Origin: Nemophila menziesii
Taxonomy: Eukaryota > Streptophyta > Magnoliopsida > Boraginales > Hydrophyllaceae
Assembly: GCA_029959085.1 (NCBI GenBank)
Contig: JARWIR010000027.1
Span: forward strand, 7,440,001 to 7,504,000
Length of the DNA stretch: 64,000 bases
Reading direction: 5' to 3'
A program made the translations under genes and the position numbers. Positions 33,784-45,129 of the stretch are shown here, in pieces; position 1 is the first letter of the stretch; every line of letters starts with the position of its first letter. The notes below the pieces were generated by a model that was not told the DNA's origin, made no database searches, and saw only the letters and a list, made by a program, of their open reading frames with translations.

Positions 33784-35322
33784 TGGTGGGGCAAAGGTGT
33801 GATAAAATAATAGATAAATAAAAATAATAATAAAAAGTACACACCCTTGAGAACCACGAAACTCACTGCAAGTATCACAAACCGTTTGCAAGTTTTAATG
33901 ATAAGTCAAGTTCGTTCGCAGGGATTTTTTAATCCGTTATATCTACTTGTATTAAATGAGCGTAGATGAAATTATATGTTTAGAATAAAATATAAGATAA
34001 AATGAATAATTATGTAACACGAATAAATAAATAATGCAAATAAATAAATATGAATGTAAGTCAAATAAATTAGGGTTACTAATATGAGTCTATTTTACTA
34101 AGTTGTATTCTAACTTGTCACACATTGAGCATTATATATTAACCGGGATTCTAAATTCTACCTAACCTCTATCAGGCTTAGGAGAAACCTCTCCACTATC
34201 AAGGAACCTTGGGTAAAGAAACCTTGAGTAATGATTGGTGGTTAAACCAAACCTTTATGGCTATCTAGATAGGGTTACTACTAGACGATTATGTGGTGTT
34301 GTCAATAACTAAGAATAGCCGTAAGATTGGCCAAATATAGGGCTGAAACAATAAGTCAAAACGCATAATAACAATATATGTCAATCTCAAATCAATTAAA
34401 ATAACAAATAGTATTAATGAATTTAAGAAAAAATAATAACCCAACAATTAAAAGTAAAACTTACAGAATAAAAGATTAGAAATATGATGAAGCCACAAAT
34501 CTATAACTAATTACCCTAAATATAGAGAAGGTGAGATGTAGAAGAGGATTTTGTCACTCTCCAACTTCTTGCTTCTTGTCTTCCTCTATAGTTCAACTTG
34601 CTTCTTAAATGAATAGCTTGATTCTAAGGATGGATAATAAATTAAGGACTAAGCTATTATTTAAAACTGAGAAAATTCAAGTAAGGACTAAGCCTATACT
34701 TGGAACTGAGCAAGGACATGTTTACAATGGTTTAAGAGTGTATTTATAGGTGTCTTGGAAGCCCTAACACGTTTTCTTGGAGTGGAAGACAAGTAATGGA
34801 CTCCTAGCCCAACTCAAATTCGTAACCCTAAAATATAGAATCAGCCCCGTTTTTGTTTTGGTCATAACAGCTTCAATACTTATCTGTTTGACGCGTATGA
34901 ATAGTCGAAATTCATCATCTCGTACAGATCTTTAACTTTTCTCTTGACCATTATTCTAAATTCCTCACAGATTTTGAGATATAAGCCCATTTGTGGTCGT
35001 AAGTGCTGGAATTCAGATTTATTGGCAACTTTATCTTTCCATATTTTAGCTTTTGTTTTCTTATCTCCAATTTCCAGGTATATCTTCTTTCCTTTATCTC
35101 TTAGAATTGACTTGACATCTAATTAATCTCCATATATATCTTTAAAGCTTCACACTAAATAAATAATTAAACCTAATATGCTCTAAAAATAATAATTCAT
35201 TAAATCAAGACAAGAAATAGGAAAGTGCAATATTTAATGGGAAAATCGACCAGAAGACTTCCTAAAACACTAAAAATGATGCCTCTAACTAATATTAATT
35301 CATGAAAAATGAGAAGACATCA
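33784..35322 (-). repeat. 5' LTR of element B (copy next to element A)
   Basis: About 1539 bp. The right flank TGCAT completes the TSD of B. It shares with the copy at 35928-37464 several variants not in the 3' LTR (for example a CTTTTCTCTTGACCATTATT stretch). The TATA box is at 34741-34748. Confidence 0.88.
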
Positions 35323-35698
35323 TGCATCTCAAGCTTAATCTCTTTGATTTGATTTTCTAATGCGGAAAATTGAGTTGAGTTTGCAGTTTATGTATCTAAT
35401 CGAAGCGTACCTTTGGTGTTTATAATAGGAGCTCGCGAAAGTGGCCAACTCCTTTCTATTTCTATAACGTTTTCCATACCTTCGGCGGCTTCTGCAGGAT
35501 CCATGGACACAAAATTTTCCTTTCCAAGATTATCTACCCTCAATCTACTTTTGGCATTGATACCTTGATAAAATATAGCTAACTGTAAAGACGGGGTATA
35601 ACCGTGGAGTGGACATCTAGCTAACTTTTGTTGAAACCTTGTCCATGCATCTCATACTTCTTCTCCATTCTCTTGACAAAACTTTGCAAGCTCGCTCT
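35323..35698 (-). pseudogene. gag: Element C gag, middle fragment (left unit of tandem duplication)
   Basis: The minus strand reads, from a breakpoint at about 35698, QSELAKFCQENGEEV, then LARCPLHGYTPSLQLAIFY, NFVSMDPAEAAEGMENV and ALENQIKEIKLEM, and is cut by insertion B at 35322. This is C/A/I-type gag. At 35698 it is joined to B-type gag through the shared bases GATC. It lacks its own N-terminus. Confidence 0.75.
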
Positions 35699-35927
35699 GA
35701 TCGGGCTTGAATCGAACGGCTTGAATAGTTGGAAAGCAAATCTCAATGGGTTGCACTTGAAATTGACTAGGAAACCTAGCTCTAACCGTTGATTTGCCAT
35801 CTAAAACCTGAAAAAGACTAAAACAAAAAGAACGTGTAAAACTGAAAAACAAATAAAAACTTCTACACTAAATAAACACAAAATAGATTTAACTTAAGAT
35901 AAATCCCCGGCAGCGGCGCCAAAAACT
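35699..35927 (-). pseudogene. gag: Element B leader and gag start, second copy
   Basis: Primer site at 35904-35921, leader, then a start region like B's at 25030 with RFPSQFQVQPI and VRFKPD, ending at the GATC breakpoint at 35698. It is a second copy of 24930-25150 and indicates a tandem duplication rather than another complete element. Confidence 0.7.
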
Positions 35928-37464
35928 TGGTGGGGGCAAAGGTGTGATAAAATAATAGATAAATAAAAATAATAATAAAGAGTACATACCCTTGAGAACC
36001 ACGGAACTCACTGCAAGTATCACAGACCGTTTGCAAGTTTTAATGATATGTAAAGTTCGTTCGCAGGGATTTAATCTGTTATATCTACTTGTATTAAATA
36101 AGCGTAGATGAAATTATATGTTTAGAATAAAATATAAGATAAAATGAATAATTATGTAACGCGAATAAATAAATAATGCAAATAAATAAATATGAATGTA
36201 AGTCAAATAAATCAGGGTTACTAATATGAGTCTATTTTACTAAGTTGTATTCTAACCTGTCACACATTGAGCATTATATATTAACCGGGATTCTAAATTC
36301 TACCTAACCTCTATCAGGCTTAGGAGCAACCTCTCCACTACCAAGGAACCTTGGGTAAAGAAACCTTGAGTAATGATTGGTTGTTAAATCAAACCTTTAT
36401 GGCTATCTAGATAGGGTCACTACTAGACGATTATGTGGTGTTGTCAATAACTAAGAATAGTCCTAAGATTGGCCAAATATAGGGCTGAAACAGTAAGTCA
36501 AAAAACATAATAACAATATACGCCAAGCTCAAATCAATTAAAATAACAAATAATATTAATGAATTTAAGACAAAATAATAACCCAACAATTAAAAGTAAA
36601 ACTTACAGAATAAAAGTTTAGAAATATGATGAAGCCAAAAATCTATAACTAATTATCCTAAATATAGATAAGGTGAGATGTAGAAGAGGAGTTTGTCACT
36701 CTCCAACTTCTTGCTTCTTGTCTTCCTCTGTAGGTCTGCTTGCTTCTTAAATGAATAGCTTGATTCTAAGGATGAATACTAAATTAAGGACTAAGCTATT
36801 ATTTAAAACTGAGAAAATACAAGTAAGGACTAAGCCTATACTTGGAACTGAGCAAGGACATGTTTACAATGGTTTAAGAGTGTATTTATAGGTGTCTTGG
36901 AAGCCCTAACACGTTTTCTTGGAGTGGAAGACAAGTATTGGACTCCTAGCCCAACTCAAATTCGTAACCCTAAAATATAGAATCAGCCCCGTTTTTGTTT
37001 TTGTCATAACAGCTTCAATACTTATCCGTTTGACGCGTATGAATAGTCAAAATTTATCGTCTCGGAAAGATATTTAACTTTTCTCTTGACCATTATTCCA
37101 AATTCCTCACTTATTTTGAGATATAATACCATTTATGGTCGTAGGTGCTGGAATTCAGATTTATTGGCAACTTTATCTTTCCATATTTTAGCTTTTGTTT
37201 CTTTATCTCCAATTTCCATGTATATCTTATTTCCTTTATCTCTTAGAATTGACTTGAAATCTAATTAATCTCCATATATATCTTTAAAGCTTCACACTAA
37301 ATAAATAATTAAACCCAATATGCTCTACAAATAATAATTCATTAAATCAAGCCAAGAAATAGGAAAGTGCAATATTTAATGGGAAAATCGACCAGAAGAC
37401 TTCCTAAAACACTAAAAATGATGTCTCTAACTAATATTAATTCATGAAAAATGAGGAGACATCA
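35928..37464 (-). repeat. 5' LTR of element B, duplicated copy
   Basis: About 1537 bp. Its right flank TGAATCTCAAGCTTAATCTC is nearly the same C-gag sequence that flanks the copy ending at 35322 (TGCATCTCAAGC...). Two independent insertions at one base are unlikely, so a duplication that included flank, LTR and leader explains it best. The TATA box is at 36883-36890. Confidence 0.8.
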
Positions 37465-37798
37465 TGAATCTCAAGCTTAATCTCTTTGATTTGATTTTCT
37501 AATGCGGACGATAACCTAATGGTTGAACTCGAAAAGATGCTCCCAAGCCTGGGAGAATTTGTTCAATTATGTTGTTGTTTCTGTTATCTCCTAGTGGTGC
37601 TGGTATATGTCCTAAAGGACCAAGTGGTGGATCCACTAGTGGTGGATCTACTGCTTCTTGATGTTCTACTATAGCTCTTCTTCGGGCTCTGTCTTCTCTG
37701 ACACGTTTGTTATAAGTTCTGAAGCTCCTTTCGGGCTCCGCAAGAGGAGGCCAAGGATGCACTGCTAAAACCTGAAAAAGACTAAAACAAACCAACAA
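37465..37798 (-). pseudogene. gag: Element C gag N-terminus with internal deletion
   Basis: It starts near 37765 after the leader, with a W-P-P-L-A-E-P-E-R-S-F segment matching the N-terminus of A and I. A Pro-rich linker and VQPLGYRP follow. At 37507 the sequence jumps straight to ALENQIKEIKLE, losing the whole capsid-like domain, and is then cut by the duplicated B LTR. Confidence 0.7.
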
Positions 37799-37881
37799 GC
37801 GTAAATCTGCAAAATAAAAATAAAAATAACTAAAAAATACTACTACTAAAATTAAAAACCTACACGCAAACGAGACACAAG

Positions 37882-37899
37882 TCCCCTACAGCGGCGCCA
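37882..37899 (-). other. Primer-binding site of element C (tRNA-Asp type)
   Basis: The minus strand reads TGGCGCCGCTGTAGGGGA, with two changes from the sites of A and I. It lies seven bases from the LTR end. Confidence 0.8.
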
Positions 37900-39452
37900 A
37901 AAACATGGTGTCGCCTAAGGTGTGAGAAAAATATGATAAGTAAATATGGAAAACGATGCACAAATACCCTAGACTTAACACGGTATTGCAAGTATTACAG
38001 GACGTATGCAAGTTTTAATGATAAGAAGATTCGTTCCTCCGGGACTTAAATGTGTTAGACATATAGGTAATTAAATCAGAGTAGCAATTAATAGTTAAAA
38101 GACAGAAAATAAATAAGATTGATTGAGAGATGAGATTAACAACGAAATAAATTAAAAGACATATAATTAAATATGTGAGATATAAGATGAGAGAATATAG
38201 CTCAGGTTTTGCTAGTATGCACTAATCCTTCTATTTCTTTCCATCAATTCAGTTTATAAGGGAAATAATAGCTCTTAGATAAGTAGCCAGGATACTAAAT
38301 TCCCCTATCCCCGGAGATCAAACTAGAGTGGCGACCTTACAATCAGGAGGGGACTCAAATAGGGTGTTCCTGTGCTACTAGGTTCCTAGATGAGACTGGC
38401 CTACTAATGATGATTGGTGATTAAATTAAACCCTAATGACTATCTAGGTAGGCAAATTTTGTCAGGATTAATTTCATACACTAGACGTTTATGTGGTGTT
38501 TCAATAATTAGACACCCCTTCCGGGTGATCTTCTAACTACTATTAGCACAACCCTAAATTGATCAGGTTTAAGACGGACAATAAATCAAATCACATAAAT
38601 CAAATATATGGTTAAGCAGCTAGAATCAATATAGAACATATAATTCCCAAAGAAACTTAGATAGAAAGAAAATAGAATTCATAGATTATACATAATGAAA
38701 AACCCAAGCTATGGGAAAATTAGTTCATACCTGAAGGAATATAACTAAAATAAAGATACATGAATGTCATCTTGCTCTCATGAATGACTAAGAATTAATA
38801 TAAGGTTTAGAACTAAGACATGATTATTTTACAGAGGTTATAGGGTGTATTTATAGGGGTCTAGGAAGCCTTTAAATGTTTTCTTGGAGTGGAAGACAAG
38901 TAATTGGACTTCTAGTCCAACTTAAATTCGTAACCATAAAATATAGAAAAGGTAATAATCTGCCGTTGTTTTGTTTTGACCGTAACTTCATCGTTTCAAC
39001 TTCGATTGACGTGTTCCTTATATCGAAACTGATCTTCTCGGAAATCTCTGTCACTTTGCTTCAGACCATTCTTCCAAATTCCTAACCAATCTTGAGTTAT
39101 GATCACTTTAATGGACGTGGCTGATATATTCAGATTTACTTGGCAACTTTATCTTTCCATACTTTATTTTTTCTTTCTTTTATCTCCAATTCTGATCATT
39201 GTCTTCTTTCCTTTATCTCTTGGAATTGATTTGGCATCTAATTAATAACTATATATCTTTTTTTTGTCAAAATACTCAAATATAAAATGCAATAAAGGTT
39301 CTTACAAGATAGAGTTACTCTCACCCAATTCCACTAGGAGAAGGGGAGTTATAAAGGAACTTGGCAAATTGGTGAGGAGGGTTAGAAACCCAATCACGAG
39401 GCAACGAGCCCAATAGTTTTTGCCTTGCGGCCCAAACCGCAAACATATTATC

Positions 39453-40400
39453 TAGGGATGGAAATCGGATCCGAAATTTTCGATTTCCGACTTTTCCGAT
39501 CCGAAAATTCCGATTTCGAAACGACTTTTACGGTTCCGAAATTCCGATTTCCAATTTTTCCGGAAAAATAGGATCGGAATTGGAACTACATATAAATTTC
39601 CGAAATTTCCGGGTTTTCCGATCCGATTTTATTTCCGAAATATATTTCCGAATTTTATTTTCAATTTTTATTATCGAATTGTATTTCCGATTTTACATTT
39701 CCCTATATTAAATAAATAATAAATATTAATATAAGAAAAAAATATACAATCAGAAATGTTGAAATTTTTTATAACAAAAGAAGAAAAGAAAATCTAAACG
39801 TTTAAAAAGTGAAACACAATGATACATGTTTTATTATATCAGGAAAATAAAGAAAAACAATAAACCTGATAAAACCTAAAGGATAAGGCTAACCCATTTC
39901 TTCACATTTTACCTTACCTTCCCACGAAGCCTAATATATGTTTTTTATGTAATTTGAAAAGTAATTCACAGTCATTGTTTTTTTACCTTTTGTTACTTAT
40001 GTTACTTCTATTACTGTTCGTTTACTTTTTGTTACTTATGTTATTTCTGTTAATGTCCATGAAGTTTATAAGTTAAGCTTTTTAACTACTGTTCCATGAA
40101 AAGTTTTATAAGTTTTTTTTAAGTATCTTCCTGTAAGTGATAAACTATTGCACCGATTTTCAACCCTTAGTCCTGCAATTCCTGAAACAAAAGTTCCAAA
40201 ATTCCGAACCCAAAATTCTGAAATTTCCGTGCCGAAATTTCCGAATTTCCGGCAAATTCCGAAATTCCGTATTCGGAATTATTTTTCCCAGTTCCGAAAA
40301 ATTGGATAGGAATTGGAACAGAAAAAATCTATTCCGAAAAAAATAGGAATTTTTCCGAAAGACCCTTTTTCCGATCCGTTCCTACCGATTTCCACCCCTA
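39453..40400 (+). mobile_element. Non-autonomous hAT-type element inside the LINE 3' region
   Basis: 948 bp. The terminal inverted repeats are TAGGGATGGAAATCGG and, at the right end, the complement TAGGGGTGGAAATCGG. A perfect 8-bp TSD ATATTATC lies at 39445-39452 and 40401-40408. The 8-bp duplication and TAGGG termini fit the hAT superfamily. The subterminal regions are packed with TTCCGAAATTTCCG-like repeats in both orientations (39470-39690, 40190-40390). There is no transposase. Confidence 0.88.
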
Positions 40401-40528
40401 ATATTATCAATTCTACAAATAAAATAGAAAGATACTATTCTATTACATAATAAATTATTAATATCAAGATAGAAAGTCTTGAGTCTTGCATTTGGAGGAG
40501 GTTTGGGATGTTTTAGTAGCTCTACCAC

Positions 40529-41330
40529 TCATTTTTTGTCACAAAGCACTCTAACATCTTGACTTTGGAAATTGATTGCTGAATATAATCCATTTCGCAC
40601 TCCAATTAGCTCGGCTTCTAGAAGGTTGTGACAAGAAAAAGACCATGCATGACCATGGATAAGTTTGTTTCTATTTTCAAGGACACAAGCAGATGAGGCA
40701 TTGAGCTCATCTTTAAAGGAGGCATCACTATATAATATAATAGTATTTGTATTCATATTATTGTTCCACGTTTCACTCATAACTTTACCTGTACTGTTAC
40801 CTTTTTTAGAGTTTGAATTAATCGGTTTTACATGTGAAGACGATGACCTTGGTTTAGTAACCAGGTAGGTATTTGTTTGTATTACATCATTTGCCTCAGA
40901 ACTATTTTGAGTACATAAATTGTATTCATCATAGGCAAGAAGGGTCTGATTTAGCGTATGCATAGGGTCTGGATTTTTACCTTCATATAGGCATTTGTTT
41001 CTTATTTTCCATATATTCCATAAAAGAAAGATTCCCACATAGTAGAGATTTCTACCCCTCACATCATATCTATTTTTCAAATCTTTCATATCACAAAACC
41101 AACTTTCAAATCTGGTTGTAATAGTCGGATTTGAGAGAATTTGTATTAGTGATATGAGCCAAACCGCCCTCATCCATGAGCAATTAAAAAGTAGGTGTTC
41201 AACTGTTTCAACCTCATTCCCACATACTTTACAAAGAGGATTTTCAGCACATTTTCGTTTATATTTCAACTCCTCAGTAGGGAGTTTTCTTTTGCAGACT
41301 TTTGCACATGAAATTTATCAGTTAAGGAGG
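40529..41330 (-). pseudogene. LINE: zf-RVT region and RNase H
   Basis: The open part 41269-40529 begins CAENPLCKVCGNEVETVEHL with FNCSW, the zf-RVT type Cys/His pattern that follows reverse transcriptases of plant LINEs. It ends with an RNase H-like domain (LYSDASFKDELNASSACVL, LLEAELIGVRNGL, VRVLCDKK). The RNase H would remove RNA from RNA-DNA hybrids. The frame upstream is separated by stops from the RT part. Confidence 0.75.
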
Positions 41331-42167
41331 GATATCTAGGCTCCATACATCCTTCCAAATATTATTTGGGGTTGCATAGCTACTAGGCTTCCCTTCTTTA
41401 CTAAGTATTTCTTTTTTGGTTTCTATATCTTTCAAATAACCATACATCTCTTTAGATGATATCTCACCATTTTTTAGTGTTTCCAATAGGTATTATCCTC
41501 ACATAATATATAAGGAGTCATTATATTAAGAATTTTATCCGCTATATTCTTGTCAAACCATTTTCTTACTAAGTCAAGGTCCCAAATATTGGACCCTTCC
41601 AAAAATAGGTCAGCTACTTAAGAGGACATTTATTAGATTTCATTAAGTTGTTTATTCCTGGAATCCAGCTCTGATTCCATAGGTTAATAATTTTACCATT
41701 ACCAACCTTCCAAACTAAGAAATTTCTAAAGCTATTTTTTCCTTCAATTAAGCTTCTCCTTCCCCAAGATGGATGGTAGCCTAAGTTAGCGTCTAAGAAT
41801 TGGGTTTTTTTAAATTAAATACCTTTTAAAGTTCTAGCTAGCAGAGAATTAGGGTTATTATGAATTTCCTCGTGTTTCTAGCTAGAAGGGCCATATTCTT
41901 AAGTCTCTTACTCTTAAAACCCATACCACTCTTATCTTTATTTATAGTCATGTGGTTCCATTTTACCCAGTGATTCCTTTTACTGTTATTTTTATTCCAC
42001 CAAAAAGAGCTATTTTAGAATCAATTTTATCACATATACTTATAGGGAGGAGGAAAGCTGCCATAGTATAAGAGGGAATATCACTAACGGCAACTTTTAT
42101 AAGTGTTTCTTTTCCGGCTTCCTAGAGAATTATAGTATTCCATTTTTCAAGTTTTTTATCAATAGTG

Positions 42168-43155
42168 TCAATCATTCAATTTAGGGTTCTTGACCTTGGA
42201 TCTACCCCAATCAACAGTTAATCCCATGTACTTACCTATATTAGACAATCTATTCATTCTAAGGAAGTCAACAATATTATAAATTTTCTCAGGAGGGGTA
42301 TTTTTGCAAAACATGATACCACTTTTGATCAAATTGATACATTGACCAAATGCATGGCTATATCCATTTAACACCATATTAAATTGTTCTATATCATTCG
42401 TATCAGCTCTAATAAAAAATAGGCTATCATCAACATATAGGACATGAGTAAGTACAGGACAATGTTTGTTTATTTGTAAACCTCTTATCAGATTATTCTC
42501 AACTCTATCATTCAGAAGGGAAGTTAAAGTTTGGGTTATTAGGCAAAACAAAAAAGGGGATAGCGGGTATCCCTGCCTAAGCCCTTTAGAGGGGATATTT
42601 AGTTGAACTTGTTCTCCATTTAGGAGTACACTATAAGAAACAGTAGTAACACATCCCATAATCCACTTTATTCAAGTATTACAGAAGTTCATTTTTTAAA
42701 GTCTTTTCTAGAATCCCATTCAACCTTTTCATAGGATTTAGCAATGTCATCTTCTATAGCCATATAATGTTTATCAATATTACTTTTTTTTTAAATAAGT
42801 GACTAATTTCATGTGCTAAGAGGATATTTTCGGTTATTTCCCTACCTGGAATAAACGCACATTGTGTATCACTCAAAATTTGAGCCATATACTTTTGTAA
42901 TCTTTTCACAAGAATTTTCGCAAGGATTTTATATATTACAGTACCGCAGCTAATAGGTCTGCAATAGGCAATCTTAGCTGGTGAATCAATTTTAGGAATA
43001 AGGGTAATTATTGTTTTGTTTATTTCATATAAGTTCCCATCATTCCATAAGAAATCTGAAATGCATCTCAATATATAAAATTTAATTATATCCCAGTGTT
43101 TTTTAAAGAAGTATATAGGGTATCCATCAGGGCCTGGTACTTTATCAGATCCCAT
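42168..43155 (-). pseudogene. LINE reverse transcriptase
   Basis: The N-terminal part (43155-42754) has DKVPGPDGYP, ITLIPKIDSPAKIAYCRPIS, and QCAFIPGREITENILLAHEI. The C-terminal part (42659-42168) has SPFLFCLITQTLTSLL and the catalytic box YVDDSLFF. The two parts are separated by stops and indels at 42660-42790, so no enzyme can be made. Downstream RT 'thumb' sequence (42167-41340) is decayed. Confidence 0.85.
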
Positions 43156-43697
43156 ATCTCATAGAGCAGCCTTGATTTCATTGATACTAACAGGGCCTGT
43201 AAGGTCCTTGTTCATCTCCTCAGTGACACATTTTTCAATGGTACTAATCACTGGAGAAAAATCTCTTGGACCTTTAGTACAAAAAATGTTATTAAAGTAA
43301 TTTTTTGTTTCATTTGTCATTTCCTCTTTAATATCCACCCATTGGTTATTCTCAGTAAGAATTCTAGTTATTTTGTTTCTTTTCCTTCTTCCGTTAGTAA
43401 TAGCATAAAAATACGAGGTATTTCTATCTCCTAACCATTTAATTCTAGATTTCAGTTTCCAGTATATTTCCTCATTTTTTCAAATAATTCCATTCTACCA
43501 ACAATAGAATTATATTCATCCCAATCAACAGGTTCCTCAGAGTTTATCATCCTCTTAAGGTTAGCTTTATCATTTTTTAAAGTATCTTTCTTCTTTTTTG
43601 CGAGATTTTTATCACAAGTTGTTAATTTATTGGAGAGTGGGTATAACTTCTTATCCATCTTAGATATACCACTCCCTCTTAATAAAGTCATTTCAAT

Positions 43698-44480
43698 CTA
43701 GTGGTCTGTGATTACCTTCATACATTCATCATTATCCATCCAGGTTATACAGAACATAAATCTCTTAATAAAGGGGATTTTATTTTCATTTTTTATAAGG
43801 ATCAACATAGTATGGTCAGATCCTATTGGTGGTAAAATAACCACCCAGGCATTAAGGAAGATTAGGTTCCATTCTTTATTAATACAGCATCTATCAATGA
43901 CTTGTTTAATCAACTCAGTTTTGCTTCTTTTGTTTGACCAGCTAAATTTACACCACTTAGTATGCAAGTCATACATTTTCATTCTTTTAAGCCAAGTATT
44001 AAATCTGTTCATATTAGTATTATTAGGGGAAAGGCCACCTAATTTTTCCAAGGAAAACCTATACATGTTAAAGTCCCCAATAATATTCCAAGCTAGAGTT
44101 GGGTGGAATCTATTACAATCTTTAATTGCCTTAAGAACATCATCTTTTAGAGGGGATATACACATAGGTTGTATAATACTTTTTATGGTTTTCATCTATA
44201 ATTACACAGTGAATATAGTAATCAGTAGTTTCAAGAATTTCAATATTAATATTAGGAGTTTTAAATAGCGCTAACCCCCCTTTAGTGTCTCTAGGGTCAA
44301 CAATGCAAGCCACATCATACTTAAGGTCATCAACAGTACTTTTAGCATAAGGCGAAATTTTCTTAGTTTCTGAAAGAAAAATTACCTCTAGGTGATACTG
44401 AACAACAATATCTTTTAGTGTTAGAACTGTAAGATCAGAGCCTAGACATTGACAGTTCTAACTCAGTTGCGTCATTGAGG
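43698..44480 (-). pseudogene. LINE AP-type endonuclease
   Basis: The minus strand shows NCQCLGSDLTVLTLKDIV and FLSETKK near 44470-44370, then GGLALFK, then the open part 44195-43698 with WNIIGDFNMY and IGSDHTMLIL. The N-G-D-F-N and S-D-H motifs are the usual endonuclease/exonuclease/phosphatase family signatures. Several stops break it. Confidence 0.8.
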
Positions 44481-44576
44481 GTTAAGGGATTGATTTGGTT
44501 CAATCCCGCAAAACCTTTAGTACCCACTTCATTCTTTGTTTCATTCTCTTGATTTTCAATTTACCTCCATCGGTTT

Positions 44577-44951
44577 TTAAAGATTTGTTGATCCCATAGT
44601 TGGTGTCCATCTAGATCTCCAAATATTATCATTACGTAATTTCTCTCCTCTGAGCAGATGTAGTTCCATACGCTTCATTTTATTACTCTCTTGTTGGTTT
44701 TCTATTCCATTTCTTTCTTGGATTTCCTCCATATGTTCATCGTCTTCGACATCTTCCACGGTAACCGTTCGAACTTCATCCTTATCATCTATCTTACTCA
44801 GCTCAGTATTGTTTGGAAGTGGTAATGTTTTATTTGGGTTGTTACTTGTCTGGGTAGTTGTTATCGCTAATGGGCTAATAGGTTGTGGAGTTGGATAGTT
44901 CAGACAATTGCTAAAGCCCACTTTTGGTTCGGCGGTTAGGGCCTGGTCCAC
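44577..44951 (-). pseudogene. LINE ORF1 C-terminal region
   Basis: A low-complexity Pro/Asn/Thr-rich then acidic segment (DEVRTVTVEDVEDDEHMEE) between ORF1's knuckle and the endonuclease. This matches the usual tail of DUF4283-type ORF1 proteins. No catalytic motif. Confidence 0.5.
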
Positions 44952-45129
44952 ATCACCTTTGTTAATGGACCCAAAAAATCATTGTAGCGGCCCATTTTCT
45001 TCCACTACATTTTTAATTAGATCAGCCTGGTTAGGGATGTGGGTTCCACCTCATCGTTTATCTTCTTTGTCATATGCATGCCAAAAAATTTATTTTTTGG
45101 TACAGACACCTTATCAAAATCCTCTCCCA

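Larger units (their letters stand above)
18344..35322 (-). mobile_element. Element B: Athila-like non-autonomous LTR retrotransposon, hosting element A
   Basis: The 3' LTR is 18344-19880 and the 5' LTR is 33784-35322. A perfect TSD TGCAT lies at 18339-18343 and 35323-35327. B is inserted in C's gag just upstream of the zinc knuckle. Internal order leftwards: primer site split by A, gag (25030), protease, GPY/F module (23127-22768), hairpin, palindrome spacer, env-like remnant, polypurine tract. Without A it is about 8.4 kb. Confidence 0.9.

Noticed and set aside
43708..44268. Plus-strand frame of 186 codons over the LINE
   Set aside because: It lies antisense to the endonuclease region and has no recognisable domain.
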